DNA of 51,166 nucleotides from positions 393,803 through 444,968 of the forward strand of contig NMRA01000366.1 in NCBI GenBank assembly GCA_002633005.1. Reading direction: 5' to 3'. The stretch is from Phoronis australis. Its lineage: Eukaryota > Phoronida > Phoronidae. Position numbers and translations under genes: made by a program. The notes below the pieces were generated by a model. That model had not been told where the DNA came from, did no database searches, and was given only the letters and a program-made list of their open reading frames with translations. Below, one piece after another: positions 10,601 through 21,747 of this stretch (its first letter is position 1; every line of letters begins with the position of its first letter).

Positions 10601-13600
10601 TATAAGAGCCTTATCTTGAGTACGTCTCCACGACTGGCCGTCAAAATAAAAGTAAGTTTCCATCAATATGTTTGTTTTGATCCAAGTCCACATTCTTAAA
10701 GTTGCCTGTATTGACAAAATGTACAAATTATCGCATGTTTTTTCAGGTGACAGATTTTTGTGACAATAATCGTTTTAACCCCAGCAGTTACCACAACCGA
10801 GAAGCACCAAACAACCAAAACAGAATGTGCAAAGGTAACTCAAATGCAACAAAACTTCAGACGCTTCCGATTTCAAACTATTTCTAAAAACTTGAACAGA
10901 GACTCCTTGTTTTCAATCAACAATTCGAACGTTGTAGCCAAAGTTCTAAGGAAACCAAAATGGTCAACAGTCGTGTTTATGCTTGCATTAATGAGCGTAA
11001 CAAGCTTGCGGCAGCGAACACTGTTAAAAATATTTAAAACCACCATTTACTTGTGTTGTCTAGTGACTACATTTCATAATTGAACCTTCGTTTATAGCAG
11101 TGCATATCACAATCGTGAATTCAATATCTCACGACGAGAAAATAGAAGAAAAGCGACTTCAATTGAAAGTTTCTTAGCTCCACGCACACGAGTGTGACGA
11201 ATGAACGTACCCAGCGCCAGTGACATGTCCACCAACGCGAGAGTTTCTTATAGGCCTACAAACGTGTGCCACCAGCGTTCGAAATACACGCTGGCCCAGT
11301 AAACTTTCACATATACTGTAGGCCCTATGTGGACGTGGTCTCACATTCAAGTAACTGGCCCGGCGGGTCAGCACATTCATATACTGAAGCTCGAACACCG
11401 TGTGCCATATTCGCGCTCAGTCTTCGGTGTTCTGCGAGAAGTGGAAGAAGCGACAGCTTGGTCAAATATTTATTGTCGCAACCGTCTTAATGCAACTCCC
11501 CGCCATTCCTTATCACTATACCTTAAACTACGGGAAAACAAGCAGCAATATCTCACGTTTTCCACACTAAAGGCAATGGCTGATCACAAACGCTAAGATT
11601 GGTTGTGCCAAGTTTAGGTATAATGTTTCGATCAATAAATGCTCCTAACTCTACATCAGCTAATTAGCACATCGTGTTTGCCGGTGTTCTAATTGGACAG
11701 ATGATCGACTGGTGTTGTTTTTTGAGTTTTTGACATGAAATTGGTGGTTTAAGCCCCTTAATACACACTGGGCCAAATTTCATGTAGGAATTGGCGACAA
11801 TAAAAATGCAGATAGACTCGCAAAAAATAGGAGCAAGTGTCCTGCATGATGTGCTTGAAGCAGCTATCTTGATAACCGAGGATGCTGCAAGAAGAGTGTT
11901 CGCAACGGACATCTTTTATTTTTTGCCAACAGATCAAAAACTTTACTCAATAAGATCAAACGGAAGTTTCAAAAACGAGTGGGAATTGGATAACCCCATG
12001 TGTCCTGAGTGTGGTATTGATATTCAAACAACTAAACATCCTGTAGTGTCTATAAAGCCAACCGAAGCTACTCATCATCAGCGATTAATTGGACTACACC
12101 ATAACAAGCCTACAACATACAGTGCATGGCATCAAACTGAAAAGCTTGTGCATTTTCGTAGCAGAAACCAACAAACTTTATTCGCGAAAAAACCTGTTGA
12201 TCGGACCTCTCGTGATCGCGTTTAGTTCAGACGCACTGGTGTGGTCTGCGAACATCTGAAGCGGCCTCAGCAGACACCAGGCCGCATGTACTATTCTTTT
12301 CAAAGTAGCATGTCTGAAAACATTAGCTTTTGACATAACACTTCTGCTGAAGCTTGTATAAAGTAATCAGTATTATCTTCAAAAGGTCGCAGCGCTTGGG
12401 AGGTCATTTTGTCCCATAAAGATTTTACAAATGGAGCAAACCGACCTGTCGATGAAACTTCTTGGAGTCCACCTAGACCGACATTCAAATTCGTGAAAGA
12501 GCAACAAAAACGAATAGCCTTGGTAATGGACAAGAGCGGAAGTATGAAGGTAAGGGCTTCTAATTGAACTGTCACGAGAGGAAATTCTATTGTGAGCAAG
12601 GCTGAGGTTAGACTTTTCACACGGTATTCGCTGTCCAAGGATATTTGGCAAGACTAAAATGCCACTGGCGAACCTGGGATATACGGTGTCGTCGTTCACT
12701 TGTGAACTACGAGAAAATATGGGTAACAGTTCTAATCAAATGACAAAAGCTCATCGAAAGTTCAACGACAAGCACGGCAACTCAGACTACACTGACAACG
12801 TGTTAGCACTTTTTTCTCCGAAATATCAGTCATAAATGTTCTAGTACACATGCTGCCAAACCACGTGGCCACCTCTCGACGACCCACGTGCAGCTACGAA
12901 AAGCGAACATCATAGATGGACGCGACAACAACAAAAAAAAACAGTGAAACGTTACAGACACAGCGATAAAAACCTAATACCATTCTACTGTTTCAGGGAA
13001 ACCGTCTTTTCCAGTTACATGTCGCCTGTGCGAGTTATATAAACAATGTTATTGAAGACGGTGACTGGGTAGGTCTAGCTGCCTTCGAGTATAAATCATA
13101 CATTCTTCATAATCTGACAGAGATTGATGACAAAGCCAGGTCGAGTCTTATCGCCTCTCTCCCGAAGAAGGCCGAAGGAGGTACAAGCATCGGGGCAGGA
13201 CTCCGGCAGGGCCTGAACGTAAGTGCACGCATGCTGTCGTCCGTTATCTTTCCATAATGGGTCGATTCTCGTTTGCATTTTCTACACTGCAAGAGTTGAA
13301 ATAGTCGATTGCAAGTCTCTCAACACTGTCTTTGCTACACTACACCGGCCATGTAGTTTTGAAATGATTTTCAGTAATCCACTTACCACCCTCTTGAACC
13401 GTAAGTAGGGTTTCACCAGTGGTTTCACTCAATTACAACTTTTTCTGGAATTTAAAACAGGTTCAGTTGACAATTTGGATGAAAGACTTACATTTTGGTG
13501 AAATTAAGAAGGTGGCAAACTTATAACCTGTGAAACAGGCAAAGTCTCTTGAACTTTGCGTGGTAACACTCACCTAAAACACATGTACTGTACTGAATGA

Positions 13601-16600
13601 GGTAGTGACCTACATGTATATATGTTCCGTGGTGTTCTGGCCTGAAGGCAGGGAACTGAGGCCAAATAAGTTACAGCAAACTACAGCTCTGAAACGTCAC
13701 TGTTCTGAATGCAAACAAGCAGTGGCAAAGATAAATCAAATGAGCAATGTGCGGAAGTGCACGAAGGCATGAACCTTGTCAAATAACTTGGAGTGGCAAA
13801 ACGTTGGACTTTTAATATAATCTTCAAGTTGACGTTCGTCTGAAATTGTATGCAAAGCCTGCTCGTTAACTTTCAGGTGCTAAGTCAAGGTGGCACAAAA
13901 GACTCAACAGGTGGTACCATCGTGCTCATCACGGACGGCAAAGAAAACGTAAAGCCCTACATATCCACGATGATTGGTGAAGTCTTACGCAGGGGTGTTA
14001 TCGTGGAAACAATCGGCTTTTCACGAGACGCAGACCGTCAGCTGGCAGATCTCGCTGAGACGACCGGAGGATCGGCGTTTTTCACGTCAGACGTAGATGC
14101 TAATTCCCTTGAAGCGCCATTAACATCAGTTGGCGCCAAAAGAAGGCGCACTCCTTTGATAACAGTAAGGAATTGATACAAGTAGTCGACACAATACACA
14201 TGCACCTTTCTCACATCGAGAAGCCAACATTGGCATCTGCACATTACACACAGTAAACTCGGTCAGTGAGAAAAAGTTATGCAGTGTTCATATGCTCCCA
14301 CCATGTGCATAGTAGAACGATAATGATATAAGGAGTGCCGCTTTCTATGGTTTTCAGATTTATCCGAAAAACAACAACAGTAATGCCATTCTCATAAGGA
14401 AAAATAAGTCAATTTTAATGGAAATAGATCGATTTCGGTGGATATGAAGGTAGTTGTAATGAATGTACTACAAGGTAGCAGCACAATTGCAACCAAGGAC
14501 TTCTCAATAGGATGTTGGGAATATGCCAACCTATGCCGGCCCGTTAGAAAATATTTACAAACCTGGCATGTAGCAGCCGGATGTGTCCGAAAATCAACGG
14601 CAGCCGTGTCCATTTGAGTAACATAACATACGACGAATTAAAATAGTCACTAGGGGGCGCACTATTAGACCTGTCCGACAGTAAGCCTCGTCCCCAAGCC
14701 TCAAGATGGCGCTCAACGGTTAAGCCATTTGGGGCTTGGTTATGGAAATTACTTTCTGCCCAATCATTGGCCGCTGCCTTGACGTCATTGAAACAAAGGC
14801 ACATTTGATTATTTTCAAAGGCGTTGTTGCTGCAATTGATGAAGCAGAAGGCATTGTTTTGGTTATTATCTGAAATAAAGGTTGTTAGCTAATAACTTTC
14901 AATTTTTTAACTAATAGTATTAGAAATTAATTTCTTTTCAATTCAAAATACATTATTTCAGTGCAATAATTTAGACCTATATAAATTGATGCAATATGCC
15001 CTTAGTTTTCAGTTTTATATAAAACTACAGAAAAGTTCAAAATTACATCCCTCGTGATATTCCGGCGATTTCCGTAACCAAGCCTGAAATGGCTAAACCG
15101 ATCAGCGCCCGCACTTGATCTTGAGGCTCGGGGACGAGACTCTCCGTGAGGTTAGTGTCGACTCTCGCTGGTTCCCTGCGTGTCCGCTAAGGGGTAGAGG
15201 ACACGCAGGTATCCTCCAGTAGCACGCGTTTTATCATTGGTTGATGTTACCTTGGCAGTCATTGGTTAGCTTTACAACAAAGAAAGAAAATGGCGGACTG
15301 TGAACGATTTTTAGCTTTGCCATGCAAGTGGCGTGACAGCAAATATTTCGTTACTATAGTAATAATTAACAGCGTGTGGTTCAGCACACACAATGTACAC
15401 ACATCTGGCAGATTTAGTCGGTGGGTTATTCATACTGTGTGAATACAGGACAGCAACGAAAACAAAATCAGCGACAGTAGAATGAATGCAACCGAAAAGA
15501 CAACCACATTTACACTTCCTCCATCAGTCATGACAGTTTGTTTGCGTTAAGTGCTACCTGTTGAGAATTCGACGAGCCAATCATGAACATCAGTGTAAAA
15601 AATTTCCCGATGAAATTTAAATGATACCTGCGTGTACCCTACCCGGTCCCTAGCGGACACGCAGAGAACCAGCAAGGTGTCGATTGTGCCTTACTCATAG
15701 GAACACATCTAACTTTCACGGCTAATCTTCAGCTGGCTTTCCAGACATGGAGGTGGACGTCAAAAAGTAAAAAAGGGCGCACTGAGAATAGGTAAAATCC
15801 GCCTGAAACTGAGCAGGCACCAGAAGTAACAAAATTTTAGAGATATATGAATCGTGGAGTCCTACGCATATAAAACCGAGGTTGTGGCAAGAGGACACCA
15901 CGTACGGTAGCCGGACTCCTCCTAAAGTCAACGCCAGTCGAGTTCCCTTCTTAAAGTGTACACAACATGACTCTAGTACCTCAAAATAAATTTTATTATT
16001 ATATCTTACTTGATTTCAGTGCCTTTAGTGCACAGCTCATAAAGAAACACGCAAAAATTGAAAAAAATATTATTATGTACAACGTCATGGGTTGAACCCA
16101 AGTCGTTCGCCATACCGTTCGGATCAGAGACAAAGTGTATAGAGTGAAGAGAAAGCAAAGTACATTTAGCGTCGAGAAGGTTCGTAGTAAGAGGGATCAA
16201 AAGATGTGTTTCCGGAGGCTGCAGCAACAGCAGCCAGGCGGAAAACGTCCCGGTGTTCCGAAGGACACCAAAGTTGCGCTGAAGTGGCATGGCTTCGTGC
16301 GCCGAACGAGAGTGTAGGACGTCATCGTGGACCGTCAAGCGATTCGGACCGGGTCCACTCTGTGTTCTGCCCACTTTGAGGGCTCGTGTTTCGACTCCAG
16401 TCACAGGAGACGTTACGATGAAGGCCTGGTTCAATAAAGGACAATATTTATCATTCAGAAACATCAGCTCTTAATTCAGGATCGTCTGTTGGATGACTGG
16501 GTTGACTCGCCGAGCCCGCGAGGCCGCTTCTCTCGCGGGAGGATCCAGTTCATAAGGCTAAGTAGAAAAGTACGCAGCCGGAAGCACATTAAACTTGTTC

Positions 16601-19600
16601 TCGCTTTCGTGCAACCCCATTTCCTCATCCTGGCCACCATTCCCATACGTTTCTTCATAGTATTCGTTCAATTCTTGCTCATAATCGTCGTCACTTTCAA
16701 ATTCCCTGGTCTCCGCCATTGTTCAATGCTAGTCACTGATCTCATGTGTTCAACCCATGACGTCACATGGCGGGAAATGTGAAAATTGGCAAAATTGAAA
16801 AAAAATCAAATTTTCGAGCTAATTACACAAAATAAACATGGGTTTAGCTAAATTTTACGTCATACATTTAGTCTGTGGCCACCGGTAATTCAAAATGTGC
16901 AAAAATCCATGGTGTGTACTGTTTAAGGTCCGACATGCAACAAAGTTCACGGCGATCCATCAAGGAACTTCACGTGAATCATACGGCAGGGACAAAGAAA
17001 ATTTCCACTAGAGTGCACTAGGCTGCAGTAACCGGACCCATCCGAAATTCAAGGTTACTAGACGTGTTCTCCTCAATAGGACTACAGATGCAAAATTTTG
17101 TAATTAATGACCTTTCGAGAGCTTTGACAGATAAGAGAGGTGAACGTAAAAATGTAAAAGAGCAATAAAAATGGCCACCACAGGGCGCAGAATATGTTGA
17201 GTTCGTCCGAAATTTGGCGGTCGCCATGTGAGAAACTTTTACATCCGTATTTCATCAATGCAGTTAAACAGACTCAATTGCTCCTTCTGTCTAAAACATT
17301 ATGAATATGTGAAACCGCAAAGAAATCACAAACATTTTTGACTATCTACATTGTATGATTACTTTTGTTCGCCGCATTCAAGCTGAGTCATTCATGCTTT
17401 ACAGGTTAAATCGGAAAATCTGAAGTTGGGAAATAAAACGTCATACGACACTACATTTACTATAGACTCAACAGTCAACAAGAAAGTGAACACCCACATC
17501 TCCTGGAAAATCGCGTCTCCACACATAAGGACATTCCTGACATCGCCATCGGGTATCAGAATAGGACCAAGCAATACACAAGGCTTGCAGTACAACTTTG
17601 ACTCTGTGACTCAAAAAAGCATTCACTTAAAGACGGAAGCTGTGGAGGTTAGTGAGGCATGTATACCTGCGGGAAGTCCTTTAAGAAAGATTAGATGGGC
17701 GGTTACCAGAAAAGTATGTCAAATGAACCGCAAAGTCCCACATGTTCAGTGGTCGACAGTGTTGAATATCAAAGCCACCAAAAACGAGACCTACACACCT
17801 GAATACAGTATGATACTTGAGTTATTTAAGACGTCATATAAGAGAAAAAACAAAAGGTGCATAAACCAATGTTCTGCTAGCGTGATGTGACATAAAAATG
17901 TAAATGTAAAGCCCAGTCTGCACACCCCGTATAAGACTTTGTTGTCAGTCACGAAAAGTTGAGCTGGAACAAGTGTTTACACAATAAGTTGATTACAACA
18001 TATATAATCTATGATTACAATATCAAATACGAGAAATTGGACTTCAGAAAATCCAAGAACGGAAACAACAATATCTGCTTTTTCACAGGTTGGCACTTGG
18101 AAGTTGGTCATTGAAAATCCCGGAGACGAAGATCAGCAGATGTCAATCATCACCCAGGCAACTGGAATCGCAGGTCACGATGTCATCGACGTGACTGGTA
18201 GTCTTCCCGCGAGCTCACTCAATTTTACGCAGCAAAAATACTTAGAGCTACGAGCCGAAGTTCGTAAAGGTTACGTGCCAATAATCAACGCTTATGTGAC
18301 AGCGATTGTAGAGTACGAGACAGGAGACACAAAAGTGGTCCAACTTAGAGATACGGGCGGGGGTATGTTGAACATCTCATCACAGGACATGGTCGATGGC
18401 ATGAACTTCATTACGGTTTTACATCATGATGGCGGCGCACCACTAGGGAGTGGGGCCCCCAATTATTTCAGTGCTGCGCCGCTCATGTTTTAATCAAAGA
18501 TTCAAAGTTATTTGTTTTTAATTTGTATCGTAGCTTTAATCAGTTACATCAAGGCAAACTACATATCTTGAGAAAACAAGCTTTAAAACAGTTCCCGTAG
18601 TAAAAGAGAATGTCATAAGCGACAATAGGCATCGTTTCGCAAGTTGGAAATAGTAGAACCAACTTTTAAGCTGAGCCTATTTCAGTATTTTGAAAGCGCC
18701 TACACGTTGTTCCAGGAAAGAACTTCTATGTTTCATATCTCAAGACGTGATTGACAGATTCTTCAAAATCAGTCATACCCATAAGAGACAGCCCAACTGT
18801 GGCAGAAATTCATTTCACTGATAGGTCATACCACTAGACTACTACTTGAGCTATAAATGTGTCTTTCCATACAAATTACGTCTTCTTTAAGGCTGTGATG
18901 GCTTGAAAAACGATGGAATATACACAGCATTTTTCTCGAACTTCCACGGAGGAAATGGCAGATACAGTGTTGACTTCACGGCACAAAATATGGACAGGAA
19001 GGCCGAGTATAATTACCAGGCAACCGGACTGGGGGCGCCACCTTTGAATGCAGAAGAAGGTGCGTGTGGATTTTTTTACTAAATATGCAAGTCACATTTT
19101 GTCAATCAATCGTTTTCTGGTTTTAACAGCTGGACTTAAAGATGATACAACTGTCTAGGCACAGTGGAGGTTTTCTGCAAGCTCATTCATCTTCCCCAGT
19201 ATAAAATTGTATCTATTTCAGAAATGTTCAAAAGCCGAGTTAAAAACGAAGTGGTGGCAGATTACTTTGAGAGAAGGAAAACTGTTGGTTCTTTCACAGT
19301 CAAAGGCTACACCACACCAGACCTAAACGTGAACGACACCATACCACCGTCACAAATTACAGACCTCACTGTAACTTCGGTATCAAGCGAACACAGGCAC
19401 GTTACCATGGAGTGGACAGCACCGGGGAACGACTTCGACGTAGGTACAACACACAGATTTGATTTACGCTACAGTGAAAATTTCACCGAACTGTTTGACC
19501 ATTTCGCAAAAGCTAGGACGGTTTTGGCGACAGCGGACAACAATGGTTTGGAAGCCTATATCTTAACCGGTAATATCACATATGCCACTACATCAGGGGA

Positions 19601-20978
19601 CTTGGTCGCTGTGACCGTCAGATTACCACTGGTGGGTGGACAAGTGTACGCCTTCGGCGTTAGGGCTGAAGACGATGCCGGGAATTACGGAGAGAGATCC
19701 AACATCATCGTAGCAAATCTGCAGTATATTGCACCACTCGTAGATCAAACAATTGAGTACTTTGATCAAGAAAACAAAGATGTTACACCGGCACAAGAAA
19801 GCGGACCGTCAACAACCGACCACACAAATACTTCAGCGACATATACGACAGAGCACTTGAATCTGGAAAACAAAAACACCAGCGAAAGACTGAATATTAC
19901 ACCGGCACAAGAAAACGGACCGTCAATAACCGACCACACAAATACATCATCGACTTGTACGACAGAGTACTTGAATCTGGAAAACAAAAACACCAGCGAA
20001 AGACTGAATGTTACATTGGCACAAGACAGCGGACCGTCAACAACCGACCACACAAACACATCAGCGACTTACACGACAAAGTACTTGAATCTGGAAAACA
20101 AAAACGGCAGCGAAAGACTGAATATTACACCGGCACATGAAAGCGGACCGTCAACAACCGACCACACAAATACTTCAGCGACTTATACGACAGAGTACTT
20201 GAATCTGGAAAACAAAAACACCAGCGAAAGACTGGATGTTACACTGGCACAAGACAGCGGACCGTCAACAACCGACCACACAAACACCTCAGCGACTTAC
20301 ACGACAGAGTACTTGAACCTGGAAAACAAAAACACCAGCGAAAGACTGAATATTACACCGGCACAAGAAAGCGGACCGACAACAACCGACCACACAACTT
20401 CAGCGACTTATACGACAGAGCACTTGAATCTGGAAAACAAAAACACCAGCGAAAGACTGAATATTACACCGGCACAAGAAAGCGGACCGACAACAACCGA
20501 CCACACAACTTCAGCGACTTATACGACAGAGCACTTGAATCTGGAAAACAAAAACACCAGCGAAAGACTGGATGTTACACTGGCACAAGACAGCGGACCG
20601 TCAACAACCGACCACACAAATACTTCAGCGACCTACACGACAAAGTACTTGAATCTGGAAAACAAAAACGGCAACGAAAGACTGGATGTTACACTGGCAC
20701 AACACAGCAGACGGTCAACAACCGACCAAACAAACACCTCAGCGTCTAATACGACTGAGTACTTGAATATGGAAAACAAAGACGGCAACGAAAGACTGAA
20801 CCGTACTGAGGAACCAGATGGTATTCCGCCATCAACTGACAACACAAACATTATAGTCGTGATCCTGGTTTCCAGCATCGCAATATTCATCCTACTTATA
20901 GGACTTCTCACCACAGTCTTTTTTGTCAGAAAATCAAGAGTTAAGAACAATACGGGGAGTAGAGATATAGAGATGTAA
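7677..20978 (+). CDS. CLCA-family metalloprotease/VWA protein, 13 exons, membrane-anchored
   Basis: CLCA proteins (calcium-activated chloride channel regulators) are secreted or surface self-cleaving metalloproteases that modulate chloride conductance. Exons: 7677-7895, 8311-8462, 8778-8923, 9312-9426, 9916-10087, 10747-10834, 12386-12549, 12997-13218, 13877-14164, 17405-17647, 18089-18362, 18892-19059, 19222-20978. All introns are GT-AG and phases agree, giving 1335 residues. A signal peptide ends near FLFPLVKA (a second Met lies eight codons in). The zinc site HEWAHLRWG starts at 178 with DEY after it; the cysteine-rich part follows. The VWA domain has MIDAS DKSGSM at 346-351, then GGTSIGAGL and LITDG. 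A beta-sandwich region and an FN3 domain (about 791-915) follow. Unusual are the nine 37-38-residue repeats (943-1282), then a transmembrane helix (1294-1319) and a short basic tail. Mammalian family members are about 900-1000 residues; the excess is the stalk. Catalytic and metal-binding motifs are intact. Confidence 0.93.
9053..9311. other. CLCA intron 3, possible degraded hAT end
   Basis: The sequence AGCGGATCCAGGGAGG near 9058 resembles the left end of the hAT-type family of this window, but I find no matching right end or target duplication. The rest of the intron shows nothing. Confidence 0.25.
11766..12195 (+). pseudogene. LINE ORF2 C-terminal fragment (RNase H end plus CCHC) in CLCA intron 6
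   Basis: One frame reads [17 protein letters not shown], the conserved end of an RNase H domain (H-x-G...N...AD-x-LA). A second frame then reads [16 protein letters not shown] and later [10 protein letters not shown], resembling the Cys/His tail of RNase H-bearing LINEs; the last cysteine appears lost. A frameshift separates the two parts. It lies in the same orientation as CLCA, between the exons ending at 10834 and starting at 12386. The 144-codon frame at 11791-12225 is therefore transposon debris, not a host gene. Confidence 0.65.
14686..15139. mobile_element. Inverted-repeat MITE in CLCA intron 9
   Basis: CCTCGTCCCCAAGCCTCAAG at the left end is repeated in inverted form at the right end (CTTGAGGCTCGGGGACGAGA). 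The similarity continues inward through GGTTAAGCCATTT and GGCTTGGTTATGGAAAT-like sequence for about 70 bases. No coding sequence lies inside. I could not find a convincing target duplication, so the superfamily is open. Confidence 0.65.
15164..15676. mobile_element. MULE-like MITE, 513 bp, 9-bp target duplication
   Basis: The ends begin CT(C/T)GCTGGTTC(C/T)CTGCG and continue GTGTCCGCTA, inverted at the right end. Nine flanking bases on each side match at eight positions (GTGTCGACT at 15155-15163, GTGTCGATT at 15677-15685). A 9-bp duplication is typical of Mutator-like elements. No transposase frame is inside. It sits 24 bp after the previous MITE within the same CLCA intron. Confidence 0.65.
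16082..16763. mobile_element. Terminal-inverted-repeat element with an acidic ORF relic, CLCA intron 9
   Basis: ACGTCATGGGTTGAAC at 16082 is exactly inverted at the right end (GTTCAACCCATGACGT, ending 16763). Forty-four bases inside the right end, a minus-strand ATG (16719) opens a frame rich in Asp/Glu, starting [17 protein letters not shown]. It meets TAG at 16558-16560 and, if read through, ends at 16471. This looks like the N-terminal part of an element-encoded protein, now disabled. The protein family was not recognised, and no target duplication was clear. Confidence 0.55.
19797..20816 (+). repeat. Coding minisatellite: nine 111-114-bp units forming the CLCA stalk
   Basis: Units begin at 19797, then every 114 bp to 20367; units six and seven (20367, 20478) are 111 bp and share the same missing Asn codon, then 20589 and 20703. 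The unit reads [18 protein letters not shown], then a conserved [13 protein letters not shown] and N(I/V)TPAQ. Most units carry two or three N-x-S/T sequons plus many Ser/Thr, predicting a heavily glycosylated extended stalk between the FN3 domain and the membrane helix. Length changes are all multiples of three. The last unit is the most diverged. Confidence 0.95.
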
Positions 20979-21069
20979 AAAACAAGTCACCTTTTTGTTA
21001 CAAACCTGCCCACAAATTACCTTGGCCAATAATTAAATAATCTGGACTAGAAAAAAGCAGAATGTAAAA

Positions 21070-21075
21070 AATAAA
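21070..21075 (+). terminator. CLCA polyadenylation signal
   Basis: AATAAA lies about 90 bases past the CLCA stop codon, a normal distance for the 3' end of this plus-strand gene. Confidence 0.6.
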
Positions 21076-21646
21076 ACGTTGCACACTATTTCGTAGTATT
21101 TTGCTAGTTGCTGTTTTTGTGGGCTTAAATTTGGATTTGGCGCAGCTGCGTAGGTGACCAAAATCGTATTAGGCCTTTTACTTCCAACACCTCCTGTTCC
21201 TTACGTTGACTGTCACAAGCAATGCCTACATGCGTCATTTGCGAATTCGGATTCGGAATTTAAGGATTAGAAGACATCAATCAATTATGAACTGTTTTCT
21301 GTAACCTTGATGCTTTCCACTTAGATCAGAAATGGGATCCTATCACAATAAGGAACATTAATAGCAAGATCTAGTGATCAAATTTGGTTTCTGTTTTAAG
21401 CCAACTAAATAACTATAAAGGCGAACTACTGCTTTAAGTAACATGCAAAACCAATGAATAACAAAAAACTCAGGTAAATACTAGTTTCTTACATCCTTAC
21501 ATTGAGGCAGGTCTGGTATGCTCTCGTCATGTTGTCCTAGCCTTCTCAGCTTGAAAATCCATATTATACTTGCACAAATCACAACATCAGACAGAGTCCA
21601 GTTTGAGATGAAACAACACATATAGACAAGTGTAATCAAATTTTCA

Positions 21647-21652
21647 TTTATT
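21647..21652 (-). terminator. OXNAD1 polyadenylation signal
   Basis: TTTATT on the plus strand is AATAAA on the minus strand, about 96 bases after the OXNAD1 stop. The CLCA and OXNAD1 genes converge here with roughly 570 bases between the two signals. Confidence 0.6.
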
Positions 21653-21747
21653 TCAAATTCAACATGACTTTACAGCTCTATGCATTTAGAGGTAAAACAA
21701 CCAAAATTCTGAGTTCAGTATTAGGTGTTTAGCTACAAAATTTAACT

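Noticed and set aside
11791-12225. 144-residue ORF as a possible gene within a CLCA intron
   Set aside because: Adjacent RNase H and Cys/His motifs in shifted frames show it is LINE ORF2 debris.
16006-16464. 152-residue minus-strand ORF
   Set aside because: It crosses the left end of an inverted-repeat element and resembles nothing; no splice or start support.
19766-20059. Long minus-strand open frames opposite the CLCA stalk
   Set aside because: They exist because the 114-bp coding repeat is open in more than one frame; they have no start context or domain.
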